Part shown: piece by piece, positions 46,307 to 56,775 of the stretch | Numbering within the stretch: position 1 is the stretch's first letter | Layout: each line of letters starts with the position of its first letter | Assembly: GCF_003346815.1 (NCBI RefSeq) | Contig: NZ_CP031217.1 | Span: 2,294,001-2,358,000 of the forward strand | Reading direction: 5' to 3' | Length of the DNA: 64,000 nucleotides | Source: Halarcobacter bivalviorum | GTDB lineage: Bacteria; Campylobacterota; Campylobacteria; Campylobacterales; Arcobacteraceae | Notes under the pieces: generated by a model | Databases searched by the model: none | Seen by the model: the letters and a program-made list of their open reading frames with translations, nothing else | What the model was told of the DNA's origin: nothing | Program-made: the position numbers and the translations under genes

Positions 46307-46705
46307 ATGGAGATTGAAATTTCAACCCCTGCTTTACTATTTCCAGCAGTCTCTTTACTATTACTAGCTTATACAAATAGATTTTTAACAACAGGCCAAC
46401 TAATTAGAGCTTTAAGTTCACAAGCTAGAAAGGGAGAAATTGGAGAGTTTAGAGGACAGATTGAAAACTTAAAAAAGAGATTAGAACTAACAAAATGGAT
46501 GCAATTTTTTGGAGCTTTATCACTTCTTATGTGTACTATTTCTATGTTTTGTCTTTTTTTAGGCTTTTATATTTTTGGTAAACAGATTTTTGGATTAAGT
46601 TTAATCTCTATGTGTTTATCACTTGGTATCTCTATTTGGGAAGTTTATATTTCATCAAATGCTTTAAATCTTGAATTAAAAGATTTAATGGAAAAATGTA
46701 GTTAA
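46307..46705 (+). CDS. DUF2721 family membrane protein
   Basis: This 132-residue protein starts at ATG 46307, which follows AAAAAAAGG by six bases; a longer frame to 46208 is low-complexity and overlaps the holA promoter region. Three membrane helices are seen (TPALLFPAVSLLLLAYTNRF; FFGALSLLMCTISMFCLFLGFYI; IFGLSLISMCLSLGISIWEVYI), with a basic helix between the first two (ALSSQARKGEIGEFRGQI). This is the layout of DUF2721. The function is unknown. It is cotranscribed with the DsrE-like gene 20 bp downstream. Confidence 0.85.
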   Translation: MEIEISTPALLFPAVSLLLLAYTNRFLTTGQLIRALSSQARKGEIGEFRGQIENLKKRLELTKWMQFFGALSLLMCTISMFCLFLGFYIFGKQIFGLSLISMCLSLGISIWEVYISSNALNLELKDLMEKCS

Positions 46706-46725
46706 AAAACTTATTAGGAGTTATT

Positions 46726-47064
46726 ATGCAAACTGAAGCAAAAATTTTATGGACAAGTGACAATAAAGAAACAGTTGAAAATATGGTACTTTTATATGCA
46801 CACAATGCAAAACTAAAAGCTTGGATGCAAGAAGTTACTATTTTAGTTTGGGGAGCAAGTCAGAAGTTAATCCATGAAGACAAAGAGATTCAAGAAAAAA
46901 TCAAACAGATGTCAAAAGATGGAGTTAAATTTATTGCTTGTTTAAAATGTGCTGATAACTTAGAGATAACCTCAACATTAGAAGCTTGCGATATTAATGT
47001 TTATTACACAGGAGAACTTCTAAGTCAATGGATTAAATCAGGGGATACAATTCTTACTGTTTAA
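46726..47064 (+). CDS. DsrE-family small protein
   Basis: This 112-residue cytoplasmic protein has the DsrE/YchN-like fold: KILWTSDNKETVENMVLLYAHNA at the start, EVTILVWGASQKLI in the second strand, then CLKCADNLEIT and a final AINVYYTG-type DINVYYTGELLSQW. Two cysteines (CLKC near 80-83, and ACD near 95) lie where sulfur-carrying DsrE proteins hold active cysteines, so a role in persulfide or redox chemistry is possible. The family is broad and the substrate is unknown. It overlaps the converging methyltransferase gene by 4 bp. Confidence 0.82.
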   Translation: MQTEAKILWTSDNKETVENMVLLYAHNAKLKAWMQEVTILVWGASQKLIHEDKEIQEKIKQMSKDGVKFIACLKCADNLEITSTLEACDINVYYTGELLSQWIKSGDTILTV

Positions 47065-47663
47065 TCTATTTTCTTATATAGCGCATAAATAAACTCTCTT
47101 TTATCTAAACTTGGCATCGTAAATTCAAAAGTTTCAGACTCTAAAAGTTTGAAAGCTTTGCCAAGATAAAAATTAAATTCTTCTATATCATACTGCTTTA
47201 AAGGTAAACTTGCACATTTTTCTGCTGTTCCTTTTTTATATTGAGCAAATAGAATTAAACCATCTTTTCTAAGACTTTGTTTTAAACTTTCAAAATAGTT
47301 TTTTATTTCATCTTCCTCAATCAAAAAATGAAGAACTGCCCTATCAATCCAAACATCACACTCTTTTTTAAAAGGTTTTGAAATATCAAATTGAAAAAAC
47401 TCTACATTTTTACCTTTGATTCTCTTTTTTAAAATATTTAAAGCCTCTAAACTTATATCATTTAAAACTGTTTTACCTTCTCTTAGAGCTAAAATGTCTG
47501 CTATCTTTGAAGTTCCTACTCCACTCACAAATACATCTTTATTTTCTAACTTTTCTATCTTCTGTAAATATTTTAAAGTTTGAGAAAAATCTTTCTCAAA
47601 CCAACCTAAAATCTCTTCACATTGTGTATTAAAAATTTTATCCCAGTGCTTTTGCTTTTCCAT
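47061..47663 (-). CDS. class I SAM-dependent methyltransferase-like protein
   Basis: This 200-residue protein shows the Rossmann methyltransferase order, with motif I in the changed form VFVSGVGTSKIADILA near 45 (GxGTS rather than GxGxG), motif II acid VLNDIS near 70, VEFFQFDISKP near 90, and the post-motif DVWIDRAVLHFL near 110. The last 50 residues contain KREFIYALYKK. The substrate is unknown; it could be a small molecule, a thiol or a metalloid. It follows rnr with a 1-bp overlap and so is read from the rnr transcript. Confidence 0.82.
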   Translation of the reverse strand: MEKQKHWDKIFNTQCEEILGWFEKDFSQTLKYLQKIEKLENKDVFVSGVGTSKIADILALREGKTVLNDISLEALNILKKRIKGKNVEFFQFDISKPFKKECDVWIDRAVLHFLIEEDEIKNYFESLKQSLRKDGLILFAQYKKGTAEKCASLPLKQYDIEEFNFYLGKAFKLLESETFEFTMPSLDKREFIYALYKKID

Positions 47664-49519
47664 TAGTATTTTAATGACCCTACAATTTTTTTAGTAAGAA
47701 TATCACTTGATTTTATAACAACTTTTTGTTTAGAAAAAAGTACTTGTCCCTTATAATTATCTAAATAGATTTTCATACCTGGCATTATGCCATAAGAGAC
47801 ACAAACACCTTTTTCATCATCTGTTATTTTAACTTTTATCTCAAGACCAAGATTTTTAGCAGCCCATCTAGCATATTTTCTATCTTCAAAATCCCAAACC
47901 ATTTGATCTATTTTTCGCTCTTGAATTGAGATATGTTCACAGATTTCATCTATATTTTTAGGAGTCTCTTTTGTTTTAAGCATACGGTGTAATACTAAAT
48001 CAGAATATCTTCTAATTGGACTCGTAAAGTGCGAATAAGAAGAGAAACCTAAACCAAAGTGTCCTAAGTTTTTAGAAGAGTATTTTGCTTGTGTTTGTGC
48101 ATGAATAATTAACTCATCTATCTCATCTTTTATTACAGAATGTTTTGCTTTCTCTTGAATATGTGTAATTGTATCATGCACATCATTTTGTAGTTTTGCT
48201 TTAATACCTAAAGCATTTACATCATCAACTAATTTCGAAATAGCTTTAAAAGGTGGTTCTTCATGTATTCTAAAGATTCCTACAGAGTTTACTTTTTTAC
48301 TAGCTTCAATATTTGCTAAAAGCATACACTCTTCCACTAACTGGTGAGAAGGTGACGAGGTCTCAACATCAATACCTTCTAACTCATATTGTCTATTAAG
48401 TTTTAATCTATACTCAACACTTCTAAAATCATAACCCTTTTTAAGTCTTTCATATCTAAAAGATTTTGTAACCTCATATAAAGAGATTAAAGTATCAAAA
48501 ATCTCTTTTTCCTCTTCAGTATAAGTATCAAATTTTTTCTCTAATACTCTATCAATTCTTCCATAAGAAAACTTTCTTCTTGATTTTATTATTGCTTCAA
48601 AAACTTCAGATTTTAGTACTGCTTTATTTTCAATATCTAAATAGATTTTAAATACATAAGAGTATCTTTCAACACCCTCTTTTAATGAACACATATCTTC
48701 ACTAAGTTCATTTGGAAGCATTGGTAAAACTTTTCCTGGTAAATATGCAGAAGTACTCTTTAAAAAAGCTAATTTATCAAGTTCACTTCCCTCTTTTACA
48801 AAATAAGAGACATCAGCAATTCCAACATAAAGAATTTCATTTTCTTCATCATAATAAATTGCATCATCATGGTCTTTTGCACTAGCTGGATCGATTGTTG
48901 TAAAAGCTAAATGAGTTAAATCAACTCTTTGTTTGGTATCATCCATTTTTGCTTCTACTTCAAGGGGCTTATTTAGTCTAAACTCTTCATTATATAGATA
49001 TAAAGATATTTGTTCATCAATCTTTGCATCAGAAATGTTTCCAAGCTTTTTTATTACTTCAAAGTTTTTATCATCTATTAATAAAATATCATTTTCATTA
49101 GCTTCAATCTCTTTTTTAACTTGAAGTTCAATATTCTCTTTTAAAGTAAAAAAAGCATTATCTCTTTTATAAATTAGTATCTCTTTTTTATTTCCTTCTA
49201 AAACTCTTATAACTTTTGCTTTTGTTTTACTTCTTGGATTAAAAACTCTTTTTGCTAATACTAAATCCTTATCATATGCACCAGATAAATTTTCAAAATC
49301 TATTTTTACATCTTTATGTTCATTTGCTAAATCTTTTAAGGTTGCATTATTTTTATTGATTTTTACAATAGCAACTTTATATTTAGAATTTATTTCATAT
49401 AAATCATTACTTCCAATTATAATTATATTTTCATCTATAAACTCTTGAAGTACTTCTTTTTCGCTATTTGAGAAATCATTTATACCTTTTACAATTTTAG
49501 TAAAAATTTTTTTCAACAA
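47663..49519 (-). CDS. rnr: exoribonuclease R (RNase II/R family)
   Basis: RNase R degrades structured RNA from the 3' end. The 618-residue protein has a short cold-shock/OB region (about 60-180), then the RNB domain with IDPASAKDHDDAIYYD near 205-220 (the metal-binding aspartates), GKVLPMLPNELSEDMCSL, HEEPPFKAISKL near 425, and SPIRRYSDLVLHR near 500. It ends with an S1-like domain (about 540-610). It is shorter than E. coli RNase R (813), the usual size for Campylobacterota. It diverges from the binding-protein gene. Confidence 0.95.
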   Translation of the reverse strand: MLKKIFTKIVKGINDFSNSEKEVLQEFIDENIIIIGSNDLYEINSKYKVAIVKINKNNATLKDLANEHKDVKIDFENLSGAYDKDLVLAKRVFNPRSKTKAKVIRVLEGNKKEILIYKRDNAFFTLKENIELQVKKEIEANENDILLIDDKNFEVIKKLGNISDAKIDEQISLYLYNEEFRLNKPLEVEAKMDDTKQRVDLTHLAFTTIDPASAKDHDDAIYYDEENEILYVGIADVSYFVKEGSELDKLAFLKSTSAYLPGKVLPMLPNELSEDMCSLKEGVERYSYVFKIYLDIENKAVLKSEVFEAIIKSRRKFSYGRIDRVLEKKFDTYTEEEKEIFDTLISLYEVTKSFRYERLKKGYDFRSVEYRLKLNRQYELEGIDVETSSPSHQLVEECMLLANIEASKKVNSVGIFRIHEEPPFKAISKLVDDVNALGIKAKLQNDVHDTITHIQEKAKHSVIKDEIDELIIHAQTQAKYSSKNLGHFGLGFSSYSHFTSPIRRYSDLVLHRMLKTKETPKNIDEICEHISIQERKIDQMVWDFEDRKYARWAAKNLGLEIKVKITDDEKGVCVSYGIMPGMKIYLDNYKGQVLFSKQKVVIKSSDILTKKIVGSLKY

Positions 49520-49554
49520 AACTATTCCTTTTCTTTCTTAATATAATATTATGA

Positions 49555-49560
49555 TATAAT
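49555..49560 (+). promoter_or_regulatory. -10 element before the ModA-like gene
   Basis: TGATATAAT (extended -10, core 49555-49560) lies 33 bases before the ATG. A second TATAAT is at 49542-49547, and the minus strand of the same 73-bp gap must hold the rnr promoter. Confidence 0.5.
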
Positions 49561-49592
49561 TTATTTTTTAAAGTTATTCATAAGGAAACTAA

Positions 49593-50351
49593 ATGCTTTT
49601 CAAAATAATTTTTACTCTTATTCTGTTATTCAGCACTTCACTTCAGGCAAATAGTAGCAAACCTACACTTATATTTTATTGTGGCATCACAATGGTAAAA
49701 CCAATTAAAGAGATGGCAAAAATTATTGAACAAAGATATAACTGCACAATTAAAATCTCACAAGGAGGTTCAAAAGACCTTTATGACGCTTTAAAATACT
49801 CTAAAGTAGGAGATTTATATCTACCTGGTAGCAACTCATATAGAAAAAACAATTTAAAAGATGGCTACTTATTAGAAGCTGTTGAAATAGGTTATAACCA
49901 AGCTGCAATTTTCATAAGAAAAGATTTAAAAAAAGAGATAACTTCACTTGATTCTTTTATTGATACCTCTCTTGCTTCTATTCTTTGTACTCCAAAATCT
50001 GGAAGCATAGGAAGAGAAACAAAAAATATTCTTACAAAATATAAAGGAGAAGAGTTCTTTTATGATGCTTTTGATAATGCTGTAGAAATAGGAACAGATT
50101 CAAGAAATTTAAATAAGGCTTTAATTGAAAAAAGAGCAGATATTACTATTAATTGGAGGTCAACAGGGTATTGGCCAGAAAACAATAAATATATAAAAAT
50201 AGTTGAAATTGATGAAAAATTTGCACAAAAGAAAAAATTAGAAATCTCTTTACTTAAATTTTCAAAAAATAAAGAGATTGCAAAGGCTTTTATGAATTTT
50301 GCTTCTTCACAAGAGGGTAAAGATATTATGAAAAAATATGGCTTCTTATAG
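49593..50351 (+). CDS. ModA-like periplasmic binding protein paired with a histidine kinase
   Basis: This 252-residue exported protein has a signal peptide cleaved at LQA-NSS. The two-lobe oxyanion-binding fold is seen in TLIFYCGITMVKPIKEMAKI, SQGGSKDLYDALKYSKVGDLYL near 62-83 (shown in full length only as SQGGSKDLYDAL), GYNQAAIFIRKDL, CTPKSGSIGRE, and the C-terminal FASSQEGKDIMKKYGFL. No permease or ATPase is adjacent; a histidine kinase starts 9 bp later. The likely role is therefore signal capture for that kinase, as AioX does for AioS, rather than transport. The ligand could be a molybdate-, phosphate- or arsenite-like anion. Confidence 0.87.
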   Translation: MLFKIIFTLILLFSTSLQANSSKPTLIFYCGITMVKPIKEMAKIIEQRYNCTIKISQGGSKDLYDALKYSKVGDLYLPGSNSYRKNNLKDGYLLEAVEIGYNQAAIFIRKDLKKEITSLDSFIDTSLASILCTPKSGSIGRETKNILTKYKGEEFFYDAFDNAVEIGTDSRNLNKALIEKRADITINWRSTGYWPENNKYIKIVEIDEKFAQKKKLEISLLKFSKNKEIAKAFMNFASSQEGKDIMKKYGFL

Positions 50352-50360
50352 GATATAAAC

Positions 50361-53452
<3,092 letters not shown>

Positions 53453-53465
53453 TCTATAATTAATT

Positions 53466-53496
53466 AAAGTAAGAGAATTTTCTCTTACTTTTTTTT
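53466..53496 (+). terminator. intrinsic terminator after ilvC
   Basis: AAAGTAAGAGA and TCTCTTACTTT form an 11-bp stem with loop ATTT, followed by TTTTT. It ends only seven bases before the next ATG, so the deacetylase gene depends on read-through or on a promoter inside the hairpin region. Confidence 0.85.
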
Positions 53497-53502
53497 CTAT
53501 CT

Positions 53503-54585
53503 ATGGCAAAAAGAAAAGTAACAAAAAGAAAAACTACAAGAAAAAAACCTTCTAATATTAAAAATATTAATTTTAAACTAATTAATATCCTTTTATTAAT
53601 AATCCTTGCCCTATTAATTGCAATAGGAGTTCTAATCTATTTAGTTGATGCTAAGAAAGTTGAAAAATCTAAAAAAGAGATTATCAAAATAGAGAAGCAA
53701 ATTAAAGAAGACCTAAATAAAATACAAGAAACAAGTGAAGATAAACTAAACAATTATTTTAAAGATGTAAAAAAAGATGATTTTGAAGAGTATACAGAAG
53801 ATTTATATAAAGAGTATATTCCAGAAAAAACTGAGACTAAAAAAGAACCTATTAAAGAAGATACAAAAAAAGAAGAAGAGACTCTACAAACAGAAGAGAA
53901 ACCTGTATTCCATAAAGCTCTTCCAATAAAAACAAATAAACCTAAATTAGCAATCGTAATTGATGATGTAACTACTACTTATCAAATTAATAAACTACTT
54001 AATGTTGGATATAAAACAACTCTATCAATACTACCTCCTACTTCAAGAAATGGAAGTACTACAGAGATGGTTAAAGATTTACCTTTTTATATGATTCACT
54101 TTCCTATGGAAGCAAAATACTTTAAAGGAGAAGAGCAATATACTCTTCATATTAAAGACTCATATGAGCAAATTGAAAAAAGAGTTGCACAAATGAGAAG
54201 TTGGTATCCAAATGCACAATTTACAAATAACCATACAGGTAGTAAATTTACTGAAAATAAAGAAGCTATGGATAAACTATTTAGAGCTTTAAAAAAATAT
54301 AATTTTACTTTCATGGATAGTAGAACTACAAGTAAAAGTGTAGGTAAAATTATGGCAGAAAAATATAATATGCCATATCTTGCAAGAAATATCTTTTTAG
54401 ATAATGAACAAGATTTTAATTATATTCAAAACCAATTAAAACAAGCAATTAGAATTGCTAAAAAAAGAGGACATGCTATTGCAATTGGGCATCCTTATGA
54501 TATAACAATAAAAGTTTTAAGAGAATCAAAACCCCTACTTAAAGATTTAGAATTAATCTACGTTAATCAACTTCCAAATTTATAA
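53503..54585 (+). CDS. divergent polysaccharide deacetylase-family protein (YibQ type)
   Basis: This 360-residue protein has a strongly basic N-terminus (AKRKVTKRKTTRKKPSN), one membrane helix at about 27-48 (INILLLIILALLIAIGVLIYLV), a charged coiled-coil/linker (about 50-140), and then the divergent deacetylase domain. The domain has PKLAIVIDDVTTTYQINKLL, TLSILPPTSRNGS, FYMIHFPMEA, NNHTGSKFTENKEAM, FMDSRTTSKSVG and AIAIGHPYDI. This is the YibQ family, found in envelope-division contexts. Its 3' end (54535-54585) is duplicated at 56670-56720. From memory the C. jejuni homologue (Cj0633) sits directly between ilvC and dprA, whereas here a 2.1-kb block intervenes. Confidence 0.9.
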   Translation: MAKRKVTKRKTTRKKPSNIKNINFKLINILLLIILALLIAIGVLIYLVDAKKVEKSKKEIIKIEKQIKEDLNKIQETSEDKLNNYFKDVKKDDFEEYTEDLYKEYIPEKTETKKEPIKEDTKKEEETLQTEEKPVFHKALPIKTNKPKLAIVIDDVTTTYQINKLLNVGYKTTLSILPPTSRNGSTTEMVKDLPFYMIHFPMEAKYFKGEEQYTLHIKDSYEQIEKRVAQMRSWYPNAQFTNNHTGSKFTENKEAMDKLFRALKKYNFTFMDSRTTSKSVGKIMAEKYNMPYLARNIFLDNEQDFNYIQNQLKQAIRIAKKRGHAIAIGHPYDITIKVLRESKPLLKDLELIYVNQLPNL

Positions 54586-54587
54586 CA
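54535..54587 (+). repeat. direct repeat, left copy (3' end of the deacetylase gene)
   Basis: This 53-bp sequence starts CTACTTAAAGATTTAGAA and ends AAATTTATAACA. It encodes the last residues of the deacetylase (LLKDLELIYVNQLPNL and stop). It matches 56670-56722 at 51 of 53 positions; one difference is silent and the other changes Val to Ile. Confidence 0.9.
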
Positions 54588-54590
54588 ATC

Positions 54591-54680
54591 TTATAATCTT
54601 TTTTCAAGACCAATAGCTACTAATATTATCAAAGGGATAAAAAAGATAGCCAATTTAATTTTTTCTTTATCAATTTGCAT
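54591..54680 (-). CDS. possible 29-residue single-helix membrane peptide
   Basis: The open frame MQIDKEKIKLAIFFIPLIIL... has a charged N-terminus, one hydrophobic helix (residues 9-25) and the end LEKRL. AGGAAG lies eight bases before the ATG, and the frame overlaps the last codons of the first paralogue gene, so translation could be coupled. The other two paralogues lack the equivalent start. It is too short for statistical support and no family is recognised. Confidence 0.4.
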   Translation of the reverse strand: MQIDKEKIKLAIFFIPLIILVAIGLEKRL

Positions 54681-55290
54681 TTTGATTACTTCCTAATGTT
54701 TTATATTTATCCTCTTGTTCTTTTGATTGGTAGTTTTTAAAGAAGTTTACAACATCTGTTAAAAGTTCTATCATCTCAGATGGATTTCCTCCAAATTTTC
54801 TTGCTCCTTCTTCTAGTCTATTTATTTCATCTTGGAAATAGTTTTTTGTACTTTCAACTGATATAAACTCTTTTTTAGGATTTTTTTGTGAAGGGCCACT
54901 TTCTGTAACATTTCCATTTAAATCTTCAGCAAGTGTATTGTGAAATGACTCCCAAAGGTTTGTACTAATGGACATAAATTTTTTTATATCTAGTTCTGCC
55001 AAATAGTTAATGAATTCACTTTTAGCACTTTGATCTTTTTCAAATACTGAATTTTCAAACCATTTTTCCCCATTTGCAATACCTAGAGCATTATATCTTT
55101 GTAATCCAAGTTGATATTTTTCATCATACTCTTCTTCTTTTGAGTCAGCTTTTGTTGATTTTTCTGCTTTGTAAGACTCAAAGTTTTCTAAAGCACTTGA
55201 AAAGTCGTTATTTGATTGAGTTTTAGAAGTAGAATTATTACTTTGAGTTTGATAGCTTGTATATCTTTGTTGAGTCTCTGTTATATTCAT
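54670..55290 (-). CDS. tandem paralogue 1 of an unknown protein family
   Basis: This 206-residue soluble protein has no signal peptide, membrane helix or cysteine. The first 68 residues (MNITETQQRYTSYQTQSNN..., Ser/Thr/Asn/Gln-rich, then acidic KADSKEEEYDEKY) are almost identical to paralogue 2. The middle differs (LDIKKFMSISTNLWESFHNT; NVTESGPSQKNPKKEF), and the C-terminal 55 residues are again shared (EEGARKFGGNPSEMIELLTD, NFFKNYQSKEQED, YKTLGSN). AAAGGA in the end of gene 2 precedes its ATG, 2 bp after that gene's stop. The function is unknown. The unordered N-terminus could be a secretion signal of flagellar type, but nothing proves it. Confidence 0.85.
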   Translation of the reverse strand: MNITETQQRYTSYQTQSNNSTSKTQSNNDFSSALENFESYKAEKSTKADSKEEEYDEKYQLGLQRYNALGIANGEKWFENSVFEKDQSAKSEFINYLAELDIKKFMSISTNLWESFHNTLAEDLNGNVTESGPSQKNPKKEFISVESTKNYFQDEINRLEEGARKFGGNPSEMIELLTDVVNFFKNYQSKEQEDKYKTLGSNQNAN

Positions 55291-55292
55291 TT

Positions 55293-55919
55293 TTAATCCT
55301 TTGAAAATAAAGGTGGATTATTATTTCCTAATGTTTTATAGTTATCCTCTTGTTCTTTTGATTGGTAGTCTTTAAAGAAGTTTACAACATCTGTTAAAAG
55401 ATTAGTCATATATGATGAATCTCCTCCAAATTTTCTTGCACCTTCTATAAGTTCGTTAAGTTCATTTTCAAAATAATTAATTGTACTTTCTATTGAAAAA
55501 AACTCTTTTGAAGGGTTTTTTTCATATTTTCCAGATACTATATTTCCATTTTCATCCTCCATTAATTTAGCTCCCAAAGATGAATGAAGTTTTCCATTTA
55601 TTAACATATAGTCCTCTACTGGCAAATTAGATAGATAGTTAATAAATTCATTTTTAGCATTTTGATCTTTTTCAAATACTGAATTTTCAAACCATTTATT
55701 CCCTCCATCTTGAAAAGCATTATATCTTAGTAATCCAAGTTGATATTTTTCATCATACTCTTCTTCTTTTGAGTCAGCTTTTGTTGATTTTTCTGCTTTG
55801 TAAGACTCAAAGTTTTCTAAAGCACTTGAAAAGTCGTTATTTGATTGAGTTTTAGAAGTAGAATTATTACTTTGAGTTTGATAGCTTGTATATCTTTGTT
55901 GGGTCTCTGTTATATTCAT
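55293..55919 (-). CDS. tandem paralogue 2 of an unknown protein family
   Basis: This 208-residue protein shares the N-terminal 68 residues with paralogue 1 except one (Leu for Gln in GLLRYNA) and the conserved block KWFENSVFEKDQNAKNEFI. Its centre (NLPVEDYMLINGKLHSSLGA; MEDENGNIVSGKYEKN) is its own. The C-terminus is EGARKFGGDSSYMTNLLTDV, then NNPPLFSKD as in paralogue 3. The same AAAGGA ribosome-binding site is reused, lying in the last codons of gene 3. No catalytic motif is visible. Confidence 0.85.
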   Translation of the reverse strand: MNITETQQRYTSYQTQSNNSTSKTQSNNDFSSALENFESYKAEKSTKADSKEEEYDEKYQLGLLRYNAFQDGGNKWFENSVFEKDQNAKNEFINYLSNLPVEDYMLINGKLHSSLGAKLMEDENGNIVSGKYEKNPSKEFFSIESTINYFENELNELIEGARKFGGDSSYMTNLLTDVVNFFKDYQSKEQEDNYKTLGNNNPPLFSKD

Positions 55920-55921
55920 TT

Positions 55922-56557
55922 TTAATCCTTTGAAAATAAAGGTGGATTATTACTTCCTAATGTTTTATAGTTATCCTCTTGTTCTTTTGATTGGTAGTCT
56001 TTAAAGAAGTTTTTAACATTTGTTAAAAGATCAATTATATACGATCGATCTCCACCAAATTTTCTTGCACCTTCTATAAGTTCGTTAATTTCATCGTTAA
56101 AATAGTTTATGGCACTTCCAATTGATGAAAATTCTTTTGCAGGGTTTTTTTGAGCTGAGCCTTCTTTTGTTATAGCATTTCCCTTTCCATCAGGAATAAG
56201 TTCTAAATCAGCAAAAGAATTCATAAAATTTCCATTTAAAAACATATAGTCATCTACTGACAAGTTAGATAGATAGTTAATAAATTCATTTTTAGCATTT
56301 TGATCTTTTTCAAATACTGAATTTTCAAACCATTTATTCCCTCCATCTTGAAAAGCATTATATCTTTGTAATCCAAGTTGATATTTTTCATCATACTCTT
56401 CTTCTTTTGAGTCAGCTTTTGTTGATTTTTCTGCTTTGTAAGACTCAAAGTTTTCTAAAGCACTTGAAAAGTCGTTATTTGATTGAGTTTTAGAAGTAGA
56501 ATTATTACTTTGAGTTTGATAGTTTGTATAAGTTTGATATTTAGTACTGATTTCCAT
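55922..56557 (-). CDS. tandem paralogue 3 of an unknown protein family
   Basis: This 211-residue protein is the first gene of the array as transcribed. Its N-terminus differs at the very start (MEISTKYQTYTNYQTQSNN) and then joins the common sequence. The centre (DYMFLNGNFMNSFADLELIPDGKGNAIT, partly shared with paralogue 2) and the C-terminal EGARKFGGDRSYIIDLLTNV are followed by NNPPLFSKD. AGGA six bases before the ATG and TATACAAT/TATACT elements in the 112 bp upstream indicate a promoter for the whole array. The function is unknown. Confidence 0.85.
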   Translation of the reverse strand: MEISTKYQTYTNYQTQSNNSTSKTQSNNDFSSALENFESYKAEKSTKADSKEEEYDEKYQLGLQRYNAFQDGGNKWFENSVFEKDQNAKNEFINYLSNLSVDDYMFLNGNFMNSFADLELIPDGKGNAITKEGSAQKNPAKEFSSIGSAINYFNDEINELIEGARKFGGDRSYIIDLLTNVKNFFKDYQSKEQEDNYKTLGSNNPPLFSKD

Positions 56558-56669
56558 TATTTATCCTATTTTGAAATAATAGTATATTGTATAATCTTAA
56601 ACATTAAAAATAATATTAGATGTAATATATTATCATAGATATTTATATTTTATGACTTACAAATATAAA

Positions 56670-56722
56670 CTACTTAAAGATTTAGAACTAATCTACATTA
56701 ATCAACTTCCAAATTTATAACA
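56670..56722 (+). pseudogene. displaced 3' fragment of the deacetylase gene (right direct repeat)
   Basis: This copy of the last 16 codons and stop of the deacetylase gene (51 of 53 bases identical to 54535-54587) has no gene body before it. The codons still read LLKDLELIYINQLPNL and stop. It lies 53 bp before dprA, where the intact gene would be expected from C. jejuni gene order. It is probably the original gene end, pushed away when the 2.1-kb block came in. Confidence 0.85.
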
Positions 56723-56775
56723 TTTTTTATTATTCATGAAGTTTATTTTTTATATTATCTTTTAAAAGGTTTATA

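Larger units (their letters stand above)
54670..56557 (-). repeat. tandem array of three paralogous genes with near-identical 5' ends
   Basis: Three units of about 620-640 bp lie head to tail. At the 5' ends of the genes the DNA is almost identical for about 200 bp (55085-55290, 55714-55919 and most of 56352-56540), and the 3' 110 bp are also strongly conserved. Only the central part of about 200 bp differs. The pattern suggests recent duplication with diversification or exchange of the centre. Confidence 0.9.

Noticed and set aside
54670-56557. Regular repeats considered as a CRISPR array or insertion sequence
   Set aside because: Repeat units are about 630 bp coding genes; there are no short spacers, terminal inverted repeats or transposase.
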